From: Rhodobiaceae bacterium
GTDB lineage: Bacteria > Pseudomonadota > Alphaproteobacteria > Rhizobiales > Tepidamorphaceae
Direction: 5' to 3'
DNA length: 64,000 bases
Assembly: GCA_020637895.1 (NCBI GenBank)
Contig: JACKJP010000002.1
Span: 62,001 to 126,000 of the forward strand
Shown here: in pieces, positions 15,994-25,254 of the stretch
Layout of the letters: each line of letters begins with the position of its first letter
How positions within the stretch are numbered: position 1 is the first letter of the stretch
The notes under the pieces: model-generated
Told to the model about the DNA's origin: nothing
Database searches by the model: none
Seen by the model: only the letters and a program-made list of their open reading frames with translations
Program-made: the position numbers and the translations under genes

Positions 15994-17529
15994 ATGCAAT
16001 TCGGACCGCGCGACTGGGCGGCAAGAGAACCCGATCGTCCGGCGCTGATCTTCGCAGACGGCGCGACGCACAGCTATGAAGAGCTCGACCGGGCGGCGAA
16101 CCGCTTCGCGCATCTTTATCGCACGCGCGGGCTGAATGTCGGCGATCATGCCGCAATTCTCATGCCCAATGACTGGCGCATCATCTGCGCGGTCTGGGGC
16201 GCCTGGCGCGCCGGCATCTACCTCACCCCGATAGCCACAACATTTTCGGGGCCGGAAATCGCCTACGTCGTGGACAATTGCGATGCGAAACTCGTGATCG
16301 CGGATGTGCGCTACAACGATACAGCCGCGGTGCTGCCGACCGCATTCGGCGCCCAGAAGCGGTATTTCTGGACTGGCGCTCCGATGGCCGGTTACCGCTC
16401 TCTTGACCGCACGCTAGAGACGCTGCCTGACACGCCCCTGGACGACGAGCATCCGGGGTCCCTGATGCTCTATTCGTCCGGCACAACCGGGGCGCCGAAA
16501 GGCATCTGCCGCCCGCTGATGACGCCGGAACAGGCAGCGACCACGCCGCCGCCATTCGCTAAGGACCTGATCGAGCTATTCGGCATCAACAGCCAGACAC
16601 GGTATCTTTCCACCGCCCCGCTCTATCATGCAGCCGCGCTGCGCTTCGTGCTGGCAACGACGGCCGCAGGCGGCGTCGCCGTCGTGATGCCGAAATTCGA
16701 TGCCGAGCAGGCACTGGCTCTCATAAACCAACATGATCTGAACACGTCCCAGTGGGTCCCGACGATGTTCCGGCGTCTCATGGCTTTGCCCGAAGACGTC
16801 CGAGCGGCATTCAAGGCGCCACAGCATACATGCGCCATTCACGGCGCCGCGCCCATCTCGCCTAAGCTCAAACGCGAGATGATCGACTGGTGGGGCCCGA
16901 TCCTGCTCGAATATTACTCAGGCACCGAGGGCGTCGGCCTGTCGCTGCTCGACAGCCACGAATGGCTCGACAAGCCCGGCTCTGTCGGCCGTGTCATCAA
17001 GGGCGTGCCCCATATCCTTGGCGACGACTGGCAGGAACTTGGGCCGGGGGAGACGGGCCGCATCTATTTCAGCGGTATCGCGCCCTTCGAATATTACAAG
17101 GAGCCCGAAAAGACCGCGAGCCGGACATCGCCGCAGGGCTACCAGACGTTCGGCGACATCGGGCATATCGATGAGGACGGATTCCTGTTTCTGTCCGACC
17201 GGCAGGACGACATGATCATTTCCGGCGGCGTCAATCTCTACCCGCAGGAAATCGAGAACACGATCGACGAGATGCCGGAAGTCGCCGAATGCGCCGTCGT
17301 CGGCTGGCCGGACGAGGATTTCGGCGAACGGCCTGTCGGCTTCGTCGTGCGCAAGGCCGATAGCCCGGGCACAGACGAGGAATTCATTGAGCGGCTGAAG
17401 GCATTCTGCAACCGCCGGCTTGGACGTACCAAGCAGGTGCGCGAATTCTTCATTCGCCAGGATCTGCCAAAGCTGCCGACCGGCAAACTGTTGCGCCGCG
17501 ACCTCAAGAAACCGTCTGCGACTGCCTGA
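15994..17529 (+). CDS. Acyl-CoA synthetase (AMP-dependent ligase)
   Basis: A 511-residue ANL-superfamily enzyme with the P-loop LMLYSSGTTGAPKGICRP near 157-174, GYQTFGDIGHIDEDGFLFLSDRQDDMIISGGVNLYPQEIEN, and a C-terminal LPTGKLLRRDLKK carrying the adenylation Lys. It converts a carboxylic acid to its CoA ester with ATP. AGGAGG lies just before its ATG. It is the last gene of the NPD/MDR/ligase operon; its stop immediately adjoins the stop of the convergent cyclase-family gene at 17530. The acid is unknown, but it is the only dedicated ligase in the window, so several pathways here may depend on it. Confidence 0.9.
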   Translation: MQFGPRDWAAREPDRPALIFADGATHSYEELDRAANRFAHLYRTRGLNVGDHAAILMPNDWRIICAVWGAWRAGIYLTPIATTFSGPEIAYVVDNCDAKLVIADVRYNDTAAVLPTAFGAQKRYFWTGAPMAGYRSLDRTLETLPDTPLDDEHPGSLMLYSSGTTGAPKGICRPLMTPEQAATTPPPFAKDLIELFGINSQTRYLSTAPLYHAAALRFVLATTAAGGVAVVMPKFDAEQALALINQHDLNTSQWVPTMFRRLMALPEDVRAAFKAPQHTCAIHGAAPISPKLKREMIDWWGPILLEYYSGTEGVGLSLLDSHEWLDKPGSVGRVIKGVPHILGDDWQELGPGETGRIYFSGIAPFEYYKEPEKTASRTSPQGYQTFGDIGHIDEDGFLFLSDRQDDMIISGGVNLYPQEIENTIDEMPEVAECAVVGWPDEDFGERPVGFVVRKADSPGTDEEFIERLKAFCNRRLGRTKQVREFFIRQDLPKLPTGKLLRRDLKKPSATA

Positions 17530-18552
17530 TCAGACAGTTCCGACGGGCGTCAGCGGCGAGCCCACCGCGCCCGGCATATTGAGCGGCGGCGCGGTGAGCA
17601 GAAAGCGGCTGCGGTTGTTGGCGGCAAGCCAGCGCGCGAGTTCGCCCATGTACCAGAGTTCGCCCAGGAATATGCCGCGCTTGAACAGGCAATGTTCATG
17701 CAGCGGCATGATGGAATGCGGACGGTTGGTATGGGGACCGGCTTCATAGCCAACCGGTTCGACACCCATATTGTCCGCGCAGATGGCGACGATTCCGGTC
17801 TCGGTGATCCAGTCGAGCAGCTTGCCGTCGCGTCCGTCCAGCATCGCGCAGGACTTCTTGAGTTTCGCCGCGTCCGGCTTCTTGTTCATGCTCAGGAGGA
17901 TATCGGCATAGCCGGTATAGAGGCACAGGAAATCGCCTGCCTCCACCGTCGTCTTCTGACGATCCAGCGCCCGCATCAGGTCGTCATGACCGACCAGCTT
18001 CGGCTCATCACCGAACACGGCGCGAAGATCGATCATCACGCCCCTGCCCTGCACCGAGGTCTCGGCCAGGGAGGCGACGGACAGCTTGTGCGCAAACGGT
18101 CCGTGATCATGGCCGGGCCCTTCGACATCGCTGCCGGCGCGCCAGCCGTTGTAGTAGACAAGCTCGCGTTCGCCATCACCGTCGACATCGAATTCCTGGC
18201 CCCAATGGGCAAGGCCGTCCCAATGGGTCGAGTATTGAGAAAACAGTTCGACGGATTCGTCGGAGATGACGTCGATCGCATTCGGATTATGGGTCGAGGC
18301 GGGATAATTGAAGCTGACCTCGCCGGTCGTACGGATCGGCGCGATGAGCTTCGGCGGCGTCCGGAATCCGACCAGTTCGGACCCGCCCGGATAGTCGAGC
18401 GGCAATGACAGACAGAAGGCGATGCCTTCTTTGGCTTCGGCGAGAGCCGCCTGACGCATTTTCGGCGTCAGCGTATTCATCATGCCGATCTGGTCTTCGT
18501 CGCCGAACTCGCCCCAGTTGGAGCCTTCGGGGCGTGTCGTCCACCGCTTCAT
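17530..18552 (-). CDS. Cyclase-family metal-dependent hydrolase (kynurenine formamidase-like)
   Basis: The 340-residue protein contains STHWDGLAHWG near 108-118, the His-x-Asp-x3-His metal motif (His110, Asp112, His116) of the cyclase family that includes N-formylkynurenine and isatin hydrolases. I start at 18552 (MKRWTTRPEG, with GGAGG upstream); the frame is open to an ATG at 18636 without a good binding site. Members hydrolyse amides, lactams or possibly lactones. It is downstream of, and parallel to, the first ThDP enzyme with a 138-base gap. It may open a lactone or cyclic product there; this is inference. Confidence 0.82.
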   Translation of the reverse strand: MKRWTTRPEGSNWGEFGDEDQIGMMNTLTPKMRQAALAEAKEGIAFCLSLPLDYPGGSELVGFRTPPKLIAPIRTTGEVSFNYPASTHNPNAIDVISDESVELFSQYSTHWDGLAHWGQEFDVDGDGERELVYYNGWRAGSDVEGPGHDHGPFAHKLSVASLAETSVQGRGVMIDLRAVFGDEPKLVGHDDLMRALDRQKTTVEAGDFLCLYTGYADILLSMNKKPDAAKLKKSCAMLDGRDGKLLDWITETGIVAICADNMGVEPVGYEAGPHTNRPHSIMPLHEHCLFKRGIFLGELWYMGELARWLAANNRSRFLLTAPPLNMPGAVGSPLTPVGTV

Positions 18553-18690
18553 GTATCTGCCTCCAGCGCTTCCTCGAAATGCCGGACTCTCTGGCGGCCC
18601 GGTCGTTCCTGAATGATTAGTCAGTATACGCCGCAATCCGCCCCCGCTGGCAAGCGGGGACGGTGCGGTATTTCATACCGACTGCGCTGA

Positions 18691-20334
18691 TCAGGTCCGA
18701 TAGGCCGTGAAGTCGAGGGTCTTTGCGAGCGCCGCCCAGTCCGTTTCAACATTCACCACCGCCGAGCGGCCGCTCTCCACGGCCTTGCGGGCGCGGTCGA
18801 GCGCGGGGCGGATATCCTCAGGCTTCTGGACGAATTCGCCGTGGCAACCGAGTTCCTCGGCGATCTTGTCGTAGCGCGTGTAGCGCAGGTTACGGCCGAC
18901 CTTTTCCTGGTTGGGATCTGCTGTCCAGCCGCCATTCAGGCTGATGATGACGAGGACCGGCAGGCCGTGACGGTCGGCCGTGTCGAGTTCCATCGCGTTC
19001 ATGCCGAACGATCCGTCGCCATGAAGAACGACGACTTCCTTGTCCGGACAGGCTGCCTTGGCGCCGATGCCGAAGGGCAGACCGACGCCCATCGTTCCAA
19101 AGGTACCGGAATTCATCCGGTGACCGGGCGTATATGTGGGAATGCTCTGCCGGCCATAGTTGAGGATTTCCTGCCCATCGACCGAGAGGACCGAATCCCG
19201 CTTCAGGAAATCGCGCACTTCCTTGCAAAGGCGCAGCGGATGGACCGGAACCTGATCGGTGGACATCTGCTCTTCCTGCGGTCCGGCGCGGCTCGCATCG
19301 TAGTCGCCCAGCTGCTTGCGCCATGGACCGTAACGCTCCTTCAACTGCGTATTGCGAATGCGGTCAGTCAGCTGGTCAAGCACGGTTCCGGCATCGCCGA
19401 TCATCACCAGTTCGGCCGGATCGCTGGACGCGACCTCGAGCGGGTCGACGTCAATACGAATGAACCGCGCCGTCTTGCTGAATCTCGGCGAACGCCCGGT
19501 ACCGAACATGTAGTTGAGGCGCGTACCGGCGACGAGGACGACATCGGCTTCACGCAGGGCCGTGGAGCGCGCGCGACCGTAGAAATATTCGTGATCCTCG
19601 GGGATCACGCCGCGCCCCTGCGGCGTGGTGTAAAAAGGCACACCGGCAGTTTCGACGAACTCGCGCAACTGGTCATAGGCTTTCGACCAGATGATCCCGC
19701 TGCCGGTGATGATGACCGGCTTTTCGGCTGAACCGAGCATCTCCATGGCCTTGTCCAGCGCCTTCGGGCTGGCGGCCGGGCGATCAAGTTCCGCATCGTC
19801 GATCTGGCGTGGCCAGACGACGTCTTCCTCGGGCACGCCCTGATGAAGAATGTCGCCGGGGAAATCGAGATAGACCGGGCCGGGCTTGCCGGCCATGGCC
19901 TGGCGGAACGCACGGTCGACATATTCAGGGATACGGCGCGTTTCATAAACGCGAAGGGCCAGCTTGGTCACCGGCTTCATCATCGCGACCTGATCGACAT
20001 CCTGGAAGGAACCGAGATCGTAGGTCCGGATGGCGCCGGAGCCGCCGAAGACCACGAGCGGCGTGGCATCGGCCATCGCAGTGGCAACACCGGTAATGAG
20101 ATTGATCGTCCCCGGCCCGGACGCCGCCATGCATACACCCGGACGGTTGCGAAGGCGCGCATAGGCCTGCGCCATCATCGCCGCCGACTGTTCGTGGCGC
20201 ACGTCGATCATCTTCATGCCGAGTTCGGTGATGCTGCGCGCCGCGTCGATATTCGGACCGCCCATGAGAAAGAACATGGTGTCAACACCCTGTTGCTTGA
20301 GCGCCTTCGCCAACAGTTGATGGCCCCTGATCAT
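18691..20334 (-). CDS. Thiamine-diphosphate-dependent enzyme (acetolactate synthase/2-hydroxyacyl-CoA lyase superfamily), copy A
   Basis: A 547-residue ThDP enzyme with three canonical domains: the PYR domain with DVRHEQSAAMMAQAYAR (catalytic Glu48) and AASGPGTINLITG, the central FAD/DHS-like domain with PVIITGSGI, and the PP domain with GDGSFGMNAMELDTA and ISLNGGW, where the second N of the GDG..NN motif is G. No regulatory subunit gene is present, so true acetolactate synthase is unlikely. Candidates are 2-hydroxyacyl-CoA lyase, cyclohexane-1,2-dione hydrolase-like or another carboligase/lyase. It is divergent from a GntR/FCD regulator and paralogous to the gene at 55243. Confidence 0.85.
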   Translation of the reverse strand: MIRGHQLLAKALKQQGVDTMFFLMGGPNIDAARSITELGMKMIDVRHEQSAAMMAQAYARLRNRPGVCMAASGPGTINLITGVATAMADATPLVVFGGSGAIRTYDLGSFQDVDQVAMMKPVTKLALRVYETRRIPEYVDRAFRQAMAGKPGPVYLDFPGDILHQGVPEEDVVWPRQIDDAELDRPAASPKALDKAMEMLGSAEKPVIITGSGIIWSKAYDQLREFVETAGVPFYTTPQGRGVIPEDHEYFYGRARSTALREADVVLVAGTRLNYMFGTGRSPRFSKTARFIRIDVDPLEVASSDPAELVMIGDAGTVLDQLTDRIRNTQLKERYGPWRKQLGDYDASRAGPQEEQMSTDQVPVHPLRLCKEVRDFLKRDSVLSVDGQEILNYGRQSIPTYTPGHRMNSGTFGTMGVGLPFGIGAKAACPDKEVVVLHGDGSFGMNAMELDTADRHGLPVLVIISLNGGWTADPNQEKVGRNLRYTRYDKIAEELGCHGEFVQKPEDIRPALDRARKAVESGRSAVVNVETDWAALAKTLDFTAYRT

Positions 20335-20425
20335 GGTCGGTTTCCTTCCTTACCGTTCGACGCCGCAACCATCGGGAGACAAGCCGAAAGGCCAACGGCG
20401 ATGTGAAATTTTTGCTTGGCTCTAA

Positions 20426-20435
20426 TGGCCTGACC
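20426..20435. promoter_or_regulatory. FadR-like operator TGGCCTGACC, candidate GntR/FCD site
   Basis: TGGCCTGACC(T) matches 8 of 10 defined positions of the FadR-type operator TGGTCNGACCA. It lies between the divergent ThDP gene and the GntR gene at 20530. A related TGGCCGAACC(A) lies beside the second GntR/FCD gene at 62631. Binding is inferred. Confidence 0.4.
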
Positions 20436-20529
20436 TTTTAACAGAGAGTGGGCCGCAGTCAATACGCGGCGGCAGCCCGCAGACGGTTTTGGTCGATACC
20501 GGCCCCGCGCGTGCTATCAGGGAAAGATC

Positions 20530-21279
20530 ATGGCGTCCGAGAGCTCACCACCGTTCAAACAGCAGCGCCCGATCAGGGGCCAGCGGGCGTTCGAGCTCAT
20601 TTGCGACACGATACGTCAGCGGCTTTCCGACGGGCTGCTGAAGCCAGGCGACAAGCTTCCGGCGGAACGGGAACTGTCGCGCCAGCTCCATGTCAGCCGG
20701 GCAACCATCCGAGAAGCGATCCGCAGCCTGGAAATCGCGGGAATTGTCTATCAGACGAAGGGCGTGAAAGGGGGCGCGTTCATTCGCGAAGGCAGCCCCG
20801 ATCAGATTGCCAAGACCCTGCAGGACTATATGAGCCTCGGCTCCATATCGCTGGAAGAACTGACCGAAGCGCGTATCTTCATACAGGACATCGTCGTGCA
20901 ACTGGCCGTGGAACGGGCAACCGAAGAGCAGTTCGCGACGCTCAGGCGGATCGTGGAGAAGACACGGGCCGTCACAAGCGTGCAGGAGCGCTACAGCTGC
21001 GCGGCGGATTTTTACCGCACGCTCGCGCTGTCTACCGGCAACAGGGTCCTCGGCATGTTCGTGGAGTCGGTGACGCAGATACTCGGACGGTTCGTCCGCA
21101 CGCCGGGATACCCGACGCTGCAGGAAGAGTTGCTGGACTCCAGGGAGCGGTTTCTGAAGCTTCTCGAGCAGCGCGACGCCGAGGGAGCAAAAGCCGAGAT
21201 GCGCACGCACCTGAACAAGATCCATGCTCATGTTCACAAGTTTGCCGGCTCGAAGGCCGGCAAGGAAGATGCTAGCTAG
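20530..21279 (+). CDS. GntR family regulator with FCD ligand domain
   Basis: The 249-residue protein has a GntR winged helix (RAFELICDTIRQRLSDG, KPGDKLPAERELSRQLHVSRATIREAIRSLEIAGIV) followed by an all-helical C-terminal FCD domain. It is clearly paralogous to the regulator at 62726 (shared QTKGVKGGAFIREG/LHKGSKGGAVLQRG and SLGSISLEE/MLGSISLQD). FCD repressors bind organic acids or acyl-CoAs. It is divergent from the ThDP enzyme and precedes three SDR genes by 52 bases, so it probably regulates both directions. Confidence 0.9.
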   Translation: MASESSPPFKQQRPIRGQRAFELICDTIRQRLSDGLLKPGDKLPAERELSRQLHVSRATIREAIRSLEIAGIVYQTKGVKGGAFIREGSPDQIAKTLQDYMSLGSISLEELTEARIFIQDIVVQLAVERATEEQFATLRRIVEKTRAVTSVQERYSCAADFYRTLALSTGNRVLGMFVESVTQILGRFVRTPGYPTLQEELLDSRERFLKLLEQRDAEGAKAEMRTHLNKIHAHVHKFAGSKAGKEDAS

Positions 21280-21331
21280 TGGCGCCCCGCGCAAGCGGCA
21301 GCAGAACAAGCAGTCTGAAAAGAGGAAACGG

Positions 21332-22090
21332 ATGAGCGGGGAAAGACGCGTTGCGGTCGTCACCGGCGCGGCGAGCGGGCTTGGCGTTGCGATAACGGCA
21401 CGTCTGGCCGACGACGGCGCCCATGTCATTGCCCTGGACCGCGACGACGCGGTCAACGATGTCGTGGCGCGTCTGAGCAAATCGGGCGGCTCGGCCGAGG
21501 CGGCCATTGTGGACCTGTCTGTCGAAGACGAGATCTTCGCCTTTACCGAGGTGCTGAAGGCGCGGCATGGACGCTGGGATATTCTGGTCAACAATGCCGG
21601 CATCCTCCCCAAGCTGGATGGCAAGGCAGTCCCGACGGAAACGACGCCGATGTCGCAATGGCATCAGGTGATCGCCGTCAATCTGACGGCGCCCTTCATC
21701 CTGTGTCGCCAGGCATTGCCCCTGATGGTCGAACGCGGCTTCGGCCGTATCGTGAACATCGCCTCTCGTGCGGCGCGTACCTATGTGGTCACCAGCGGCG
21801 CGCACTACGGCGCGACGAAAGCCGGGCTGGTTGGCATGTCGCGCATGATCGCCGGCGAACATGCCAAGGACGGGATCACGGTCAACTGCATCGCGCCGGG
21901 GCGATTCGAGACACCCATGTCGGAACGGGGATCGACCGAATGGCTGGCTTCCCTGAAGGCGACCATTCCCGTCGGTCGTACCGGCCACCCCGAAGAACTC
22001 GCCGCCATGGTTTCGTATCTCGCGGGAGATGAATCCGGCTTCGTGACCGGTGCCGTCTTTGACATCAATGGCGGCACCTTCATGGGGTGA
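21332..22090 (+). CDS. SDR family oxidoreductase (tandem copy 1)
   Basis: A 252-residue classical SDR: VVTGAASGLGVAITARL near 8-24, LVNNAGILPK, and HYGATKAGLVGM carrying the catalytic Tyr and Lys, ending in GAVFDINGGTFMG. The start at 21332 gives a standard SDR N terminus; a longer frame from 21224 runs back into the GntR gene. It is very similar to the next gene and also to the SDR at 47390, sharing the segment ITVNCIAPGRFETPMS. It likely oxidises or reduces a hydroxy/keto intermediate handled by the neighbouring ThDP enzyme; the substrate is unknown. Confidence 0.88.
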   Translation: MSGERRVAVVTGAASGLGVAITARLADDGAHVIALDRDDAVNDVVARLSKSGGSAEAAIVDLSVEDEIFAFTEVLKARHGRWDILVNNAGILPKLDGKAVPTETTPMSQWHQVIAVNLTAPFILCRQALPLMVERGFGRIVNIASRAARTYVVTSGAHYGATKAGLVGMSRMIAGEHAKDGITVNCIAPGRFETPMSERGSTEWLASLKATIPVGRTGHPEELAAMVSYLAGDESGFVTGAVFDINGGTFMG

Positions 22091-22187
22091 TATGCGCGGC
22101 GTCTGAGGAAACTGCGAAACGATATTGGACAGGAAGGGAAAGGCTCGCGAGTTTGCGCCTGCCTTTCAGGAACATGGACAGGAACTG

Positions 22188-22952
22188 ATGCAAGAACAAC
22201 TCGAGCGGCGGATTGCAGTCGTCACCGGCGCGGCCAGCGGGCTGGGTCTGGCGATCGCGGAACGGCTGGCAAAAGACGGGGCGCATGTCATCGCGGTTGA
22301 CCGGGATCCGTCGATCGAAAATGTCGCGGAGCGCCTGCGCCAGAGCGGCGGATCGGCCGAGGCGGCGATAGTCGACCTTTCGGTCGAAGACGAGATCTTC
22401 GCCTTCGCGCAGACGGTGACGAAGCGCCACGGACGCTGGGATATCCTCGTCAACAATGCGGGCATATCGCCGAAGATCGACGGCAAGCGGGTCACGACCG
22501 AGACCATGCCCATGGCGCAATGGCACGATGTGATCGCGGTCAACCTGACGGCGCCGCTTATCCTGTGCAGACAGGCGCTTCCGATCATGCGGGCGCGAGG
22601 GTTCGGGCGCATCATCAATATCTCATCGCGCGCCGGGCGTACGCTCGTCGGAACGGCCGGAACGCATTATTCGGCAACCAAGGCCGGGCTGATCGGCATG
22701 TCGCGGGCGATCGCCGGCGAAGGCGCAAAGGATGGCATCACCGTCAACTGCATTGCGCCGGGACGCTTCTCCACGCCCATGACCGAGCAGGGTTCGCCCG
22801 AAATGCTTGCCGCACTCAAGGCCGCCATCCCGGTCGGTCGCGCAGGCAGGCCCGACGAACTGGGTGCGATGGTGTCCTACCTCGCCAGCGATGCGGCCGG
22901 CTTCGTCACCGGCGCCGTCTTCGACATCAACGGCGGCTCTTTCATGGGCTGA
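22188..22952 (+). CDS. SDR family oxidoreductase (tandem copy 2)
   Basis: A 254-residue classical SDR colinear with the previous gene (GRWDILVNNAGI, THYSATKAGLIGMSRAIAGE, GAVFDINGGSFMG). Catalytic Tyr and Lys are present. ATG 22188 follows AGGAAC and gives the normal length; an earlier in-frame ATG at 22125 would add 21 residues. A 97-base gap separates the two copies. The duplication may have split stereochemistry or substrate range between the enzymes. It is probably in the GntR-led operon. Confidence 0.88.
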   Translation: MQEQLERRIAVVTGAASGLGLAIAERLAKDGAHVIAVDRDPSIENVAERLRQSGGSAEAAIVDLSVEDEIFAFAQTVTKRHGRWDILVNNAGISPKIDGKRVTTETMPMAQWHDVIAVNLTAPLILCRQALPIMRARGFGRIINISSRAGRTLVGTAGTHYSATKAGLIGMSRAIAGEGAKDGITVNCIAPGRFSTPMTEQGSPEMLAALKAAIPVGRAGRPDELGAMVSYLASDAAGFVTGAVFDINGGSFMG

Positions 22953-23037
22953 CCGGCGGGCAGCACACGCAACATAATTTCAACTCGGGCGCATCAGGTC
23001 TGGTCGCGCTACCAATCAAAGGAACAGGATACCGATC

Positions 23038-23808
23038 ATGGAAAAACTTCTCGACGGCAAGATCGCGCTGGTCACAGGCGGCGGTCGCGGCATCGGACGA
23101 GCGATCGCCGACGCGATGGCGCGTGAGGGCGCCCATGTCATCATCGCCGACATCGTCGCCGACCGTGTCGCCGAGGCGGCTGAAGAAATGCGCGCCGCTG
23201 GCGCCAAGGCCGAAGGGCTCGCGCTCGATATCGGCGACCGTGAGGCTGTCCAGAAAGCGCTGGCGTCGGTCGCGGAAAAGCATGGCGGCATCGATGTCGT
23301 CGTCAACAATGCCGTGTGGATCCGCTATCAGGCCCTGCCGGACATCGACGAGGAAACACTCGACCGGATGCTGCGCGTCGGCGTCAAGGGCATGATCTGG
23401 ATGTCGCAGGCCGCCGGCCCCTACATGGCAAAGCGTGGCGGTGGCGCGATCGTGAACATCTGCTCGACCGCGGCCATCGCGGCAACGGCCAACTCGGTTG
23501 CCTACGCTGCGGTCAAGGGCGCGGTCGCCGCGTTGACGCGCGCGCTGGCAGTCGATCTCGGTGTTGACGGAACCCGTGCGAACGCGATTGCGCCGGGCTT
23601 CATCGAGACCCCCGCCGCGGTCAAGAATATCGGCGAGCACGGCATGTCAAAGCGGCGTGAAGTGACGCCGCTGCAGAAGCTCGGCAAGGTCGAGGACATT
23701 GCCAATCTGGCCGTCTTCCTCGCCTCCGGTCGCGCCGGCCATATCACCGGCGAACTGATCACGGTCGATGGCGGACTGGGAACGAGCTCAATCCAGCCCA
23801 AGCAGTAA
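23038..23808 (+). CDS. SDR family oxidoreductase (3-ketoacyl reductase/BadH-like)
   Basis: A 256-residue classical SDR with LVTGGGRGIGRAIADAM near 11-27, VVVNNAVWIRYQ, ICSTAAIAATANSVAYAAVKGAVAALTR (Ser, Tyr, Lys catalytic set) and GELITVDGGLGTSS. It differs more from the two preceding SDRs than they do from each other. The NNAV variant of NNAG is notable. It could serve as a hydroxyacyl-CoA dehydrogenase such as BadH, which the BadI-like gene at 5793 would need, but there is no direct evidence. It ends 3 bases before the convergent FAD oxidoreductase. Confidence 0.87.
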   Translation: MEKLLDGKIALVTGGGRGIGRAIADAMAREGAHVIIADIVADRVAEAAEEMRAAGAKAEGLALDIGDREAVQKALASVAEKHGGIDVVVNNAVWIRYQALPDIDEETLDRMLRVGVKGMIWMSQAAGPYMAKRGGGAIVNICSTAAIAATANSVAYAAVKGAVAALTRALAVDLGVDGTRANAIAPGFIETPAAVKNIGEHGMSKRREVTPLQKLGKVEDIANLAVFLASGRAGHITGELITVDGGLGTSSIQPKQ

Positions 23809-23811
23809 GGT

Positions 23812-25215
23812 TCAAGCGTTGTTCAATGCCGCATTGCGACCGGCAATGCGGCCGAACACCGAGCACTTTCCGTTAGCCGACCCGCTCATGTAACCCTTGC
23901 CGTGAAATCCGCCCATCACCTCGCCGGCAGCGTAGAGGCCGGCGAGCGGTTTGCCGTCGATCCTCACAACTTCCAGCTCCCCGTTGACCTTGACGCCGCC
24001 ATAGGTCGTGAACAACGACGGCGCGCAGGGATAGATATAGAACGGGGCCCGGTCGAGCCTGACCAGCTTGCCGACGCCCATCGCCAGCGTCTTGCGGCCG
24101 AGTTCCGTATCTCCGCCTGCATCGACCGCTGCATTGTAGCGATCGACCGTTTCGACCAGCGTATCGGGATTGAGGCCAACCTCACGCGCGAGATCGGCAA
24201 TGGAATTCGCCTGCCGCAACACGCCCAGTTCCAGCGCGCCGGCATAGTCATGTGTCTTTGGCGCCTTGATCGACTGGTCCATGATGTTCTGGTCAAAAAT
24301 CTGAAAGCCCAGCGCATCCGGCTGTTTGAGGCTCGCATCGCCGAGGGTCTTGTATGAGTTCGCCTCGCTGATGAAACGTTTTGCCTCACGATTGACGATG
24401 ATGCCACCGCGATACATCGCGTGCAGCAATGGGCGCTCCCCGTCATATTTGCGGTTCGAGCCGGGAAAATCCGGCATCGCGATACCAAAGGTCGCCATCA
24501 CGTAGCCGACATCCGCGACGTCGGCGCCGAGCGCCCAGGCCATGCGTATGCCGTCGCCAGTCGACCCCTGCCCGCCATAGCGCAGCGCGGGTGCCTGATC
24601 GGGCACGAATTTCTGAACCAGATCATCGCTGCGCGCAAAACCGCCAGTCGTCAGGACGACGCCCCGGTTGACGCGGATCTTCCGGCTTTTGCCGCCAATT
24701 GAAAGTTCGACTTCGCGTACCCTGCCGTCCGCATCGGCATGCAGCGCGCTGGCGGCGGTGTTGGGGGCATACTCCACGCCAGCTTCGGCGAGCCTGGGAT
24801 GCAGTTCGTTGAAGACCTGTCTGGGAAAAGTCGGATGGCCGCGAGCTGCCGACATGTTCGAACTGAGCTGCACGGGATGAAATTCCACGCCGGCCTGTTT
24901 CAGCCAGGCATAGGTGTCGAGCTGGTTGTCGACATAAAGATCCACCAGCGCCGGATCGTTCTTGTGATCGCCAACCTCGAGCAGATCCTTGCGCAGCAGG
25001 TCGGGAGAATCGTCGATGCCCTGCTCCTTCTGCTGGCTGGTACCGGCAAACGCAAAGCTCGCGCCGCTCATCAGGGAGCTGCCGCCATATTCGGGCATCT
25101 TTTCGATCAGCAGAACGCTCGCCCCGGCTTCGCGTGCCGAGAGTGCCGCGCAATGCCCGGCCAACCCGGCACCGACGACCAGAACATCGACTTCACCCCT
25201 ATCAAGAGCGCTCAT
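23812..25215 (-). CDS. FAD-dependent oxidoreductase (fumarate reductase/succinate dehydrogenase flavoprotein-like)
   Basis: The 467-residue protein starts with the dinucleotide motif VLVVGAGLAGHCAALSAREAGASVLLIEK (11-39), followed by YGGSSLMSGASFAF. It ends with PLAGLYAAGEVMGGFHGKGYMSGSANGKCSVFGRIAG, the FAD_binding_2 signature. Relatives include fumarate reductase, tricarballylate dehydrogenase and ketosteroid dehydrogenase, which add or remove hydrogen across a C-C bond next to a carbonyl or carboxyl. No heme domain or partner electron carrier is adjacent. It is cotranscribed with the amidohydrolase whose coding region ends 39 bases before its start. Confidence 0.85.
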   Translation of the reverse strand: MSALDRGEVDVLVVGAGLAGHCAALSAREAGASVLLIEKMPEYGGSSLMSGASFAFAGTSQQKEQGIDDSPDLLRKDLLEVGDHKNDPALVDLYVDNQLDTYAWLKQAGVEFHPVQLSSNMSAARGHPTFPRQVFNELHPRLAEAGVEYAPNTAASALHADADGRVREVELSIGGKSRKIRVNRGVVLTTGGFARSDDLVQKFVPDQAPALRYGGQGSTGDGIRMAWALGADVADVGYVMATFGIAMPDFPGSNRKYDGERPLLHAMYRGGIIVNREAKRFISEANSYKTLGDASLKQPDALGFQIFDQNIMDQSIKAPKTHDYAGALELGVLRQANSIADLAREVGLNPDTLVETVDRYNAAVDAGGDTELGRKTLAMGVGKLVRLDRAPFYIYPCAPSLFTTYGGVKVNGELEVVRIDGKPLAGLYAAGEVMGGFHGKGYMSGSANGKCSVFGRIAGRNAALNNA

Positions 25216-25254
25216 ATTCTTTTTCCATTCATCGATTGGTGCGCCCGCAGGCGG

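Noticed and set aside
18691..20334. Acetolactate synthase (IlvB) as name for the ThDP enzymes
   Set aside because: No regulatory small subunit or branched-chain synthesis gene is adjacent, and the context is catabolic.
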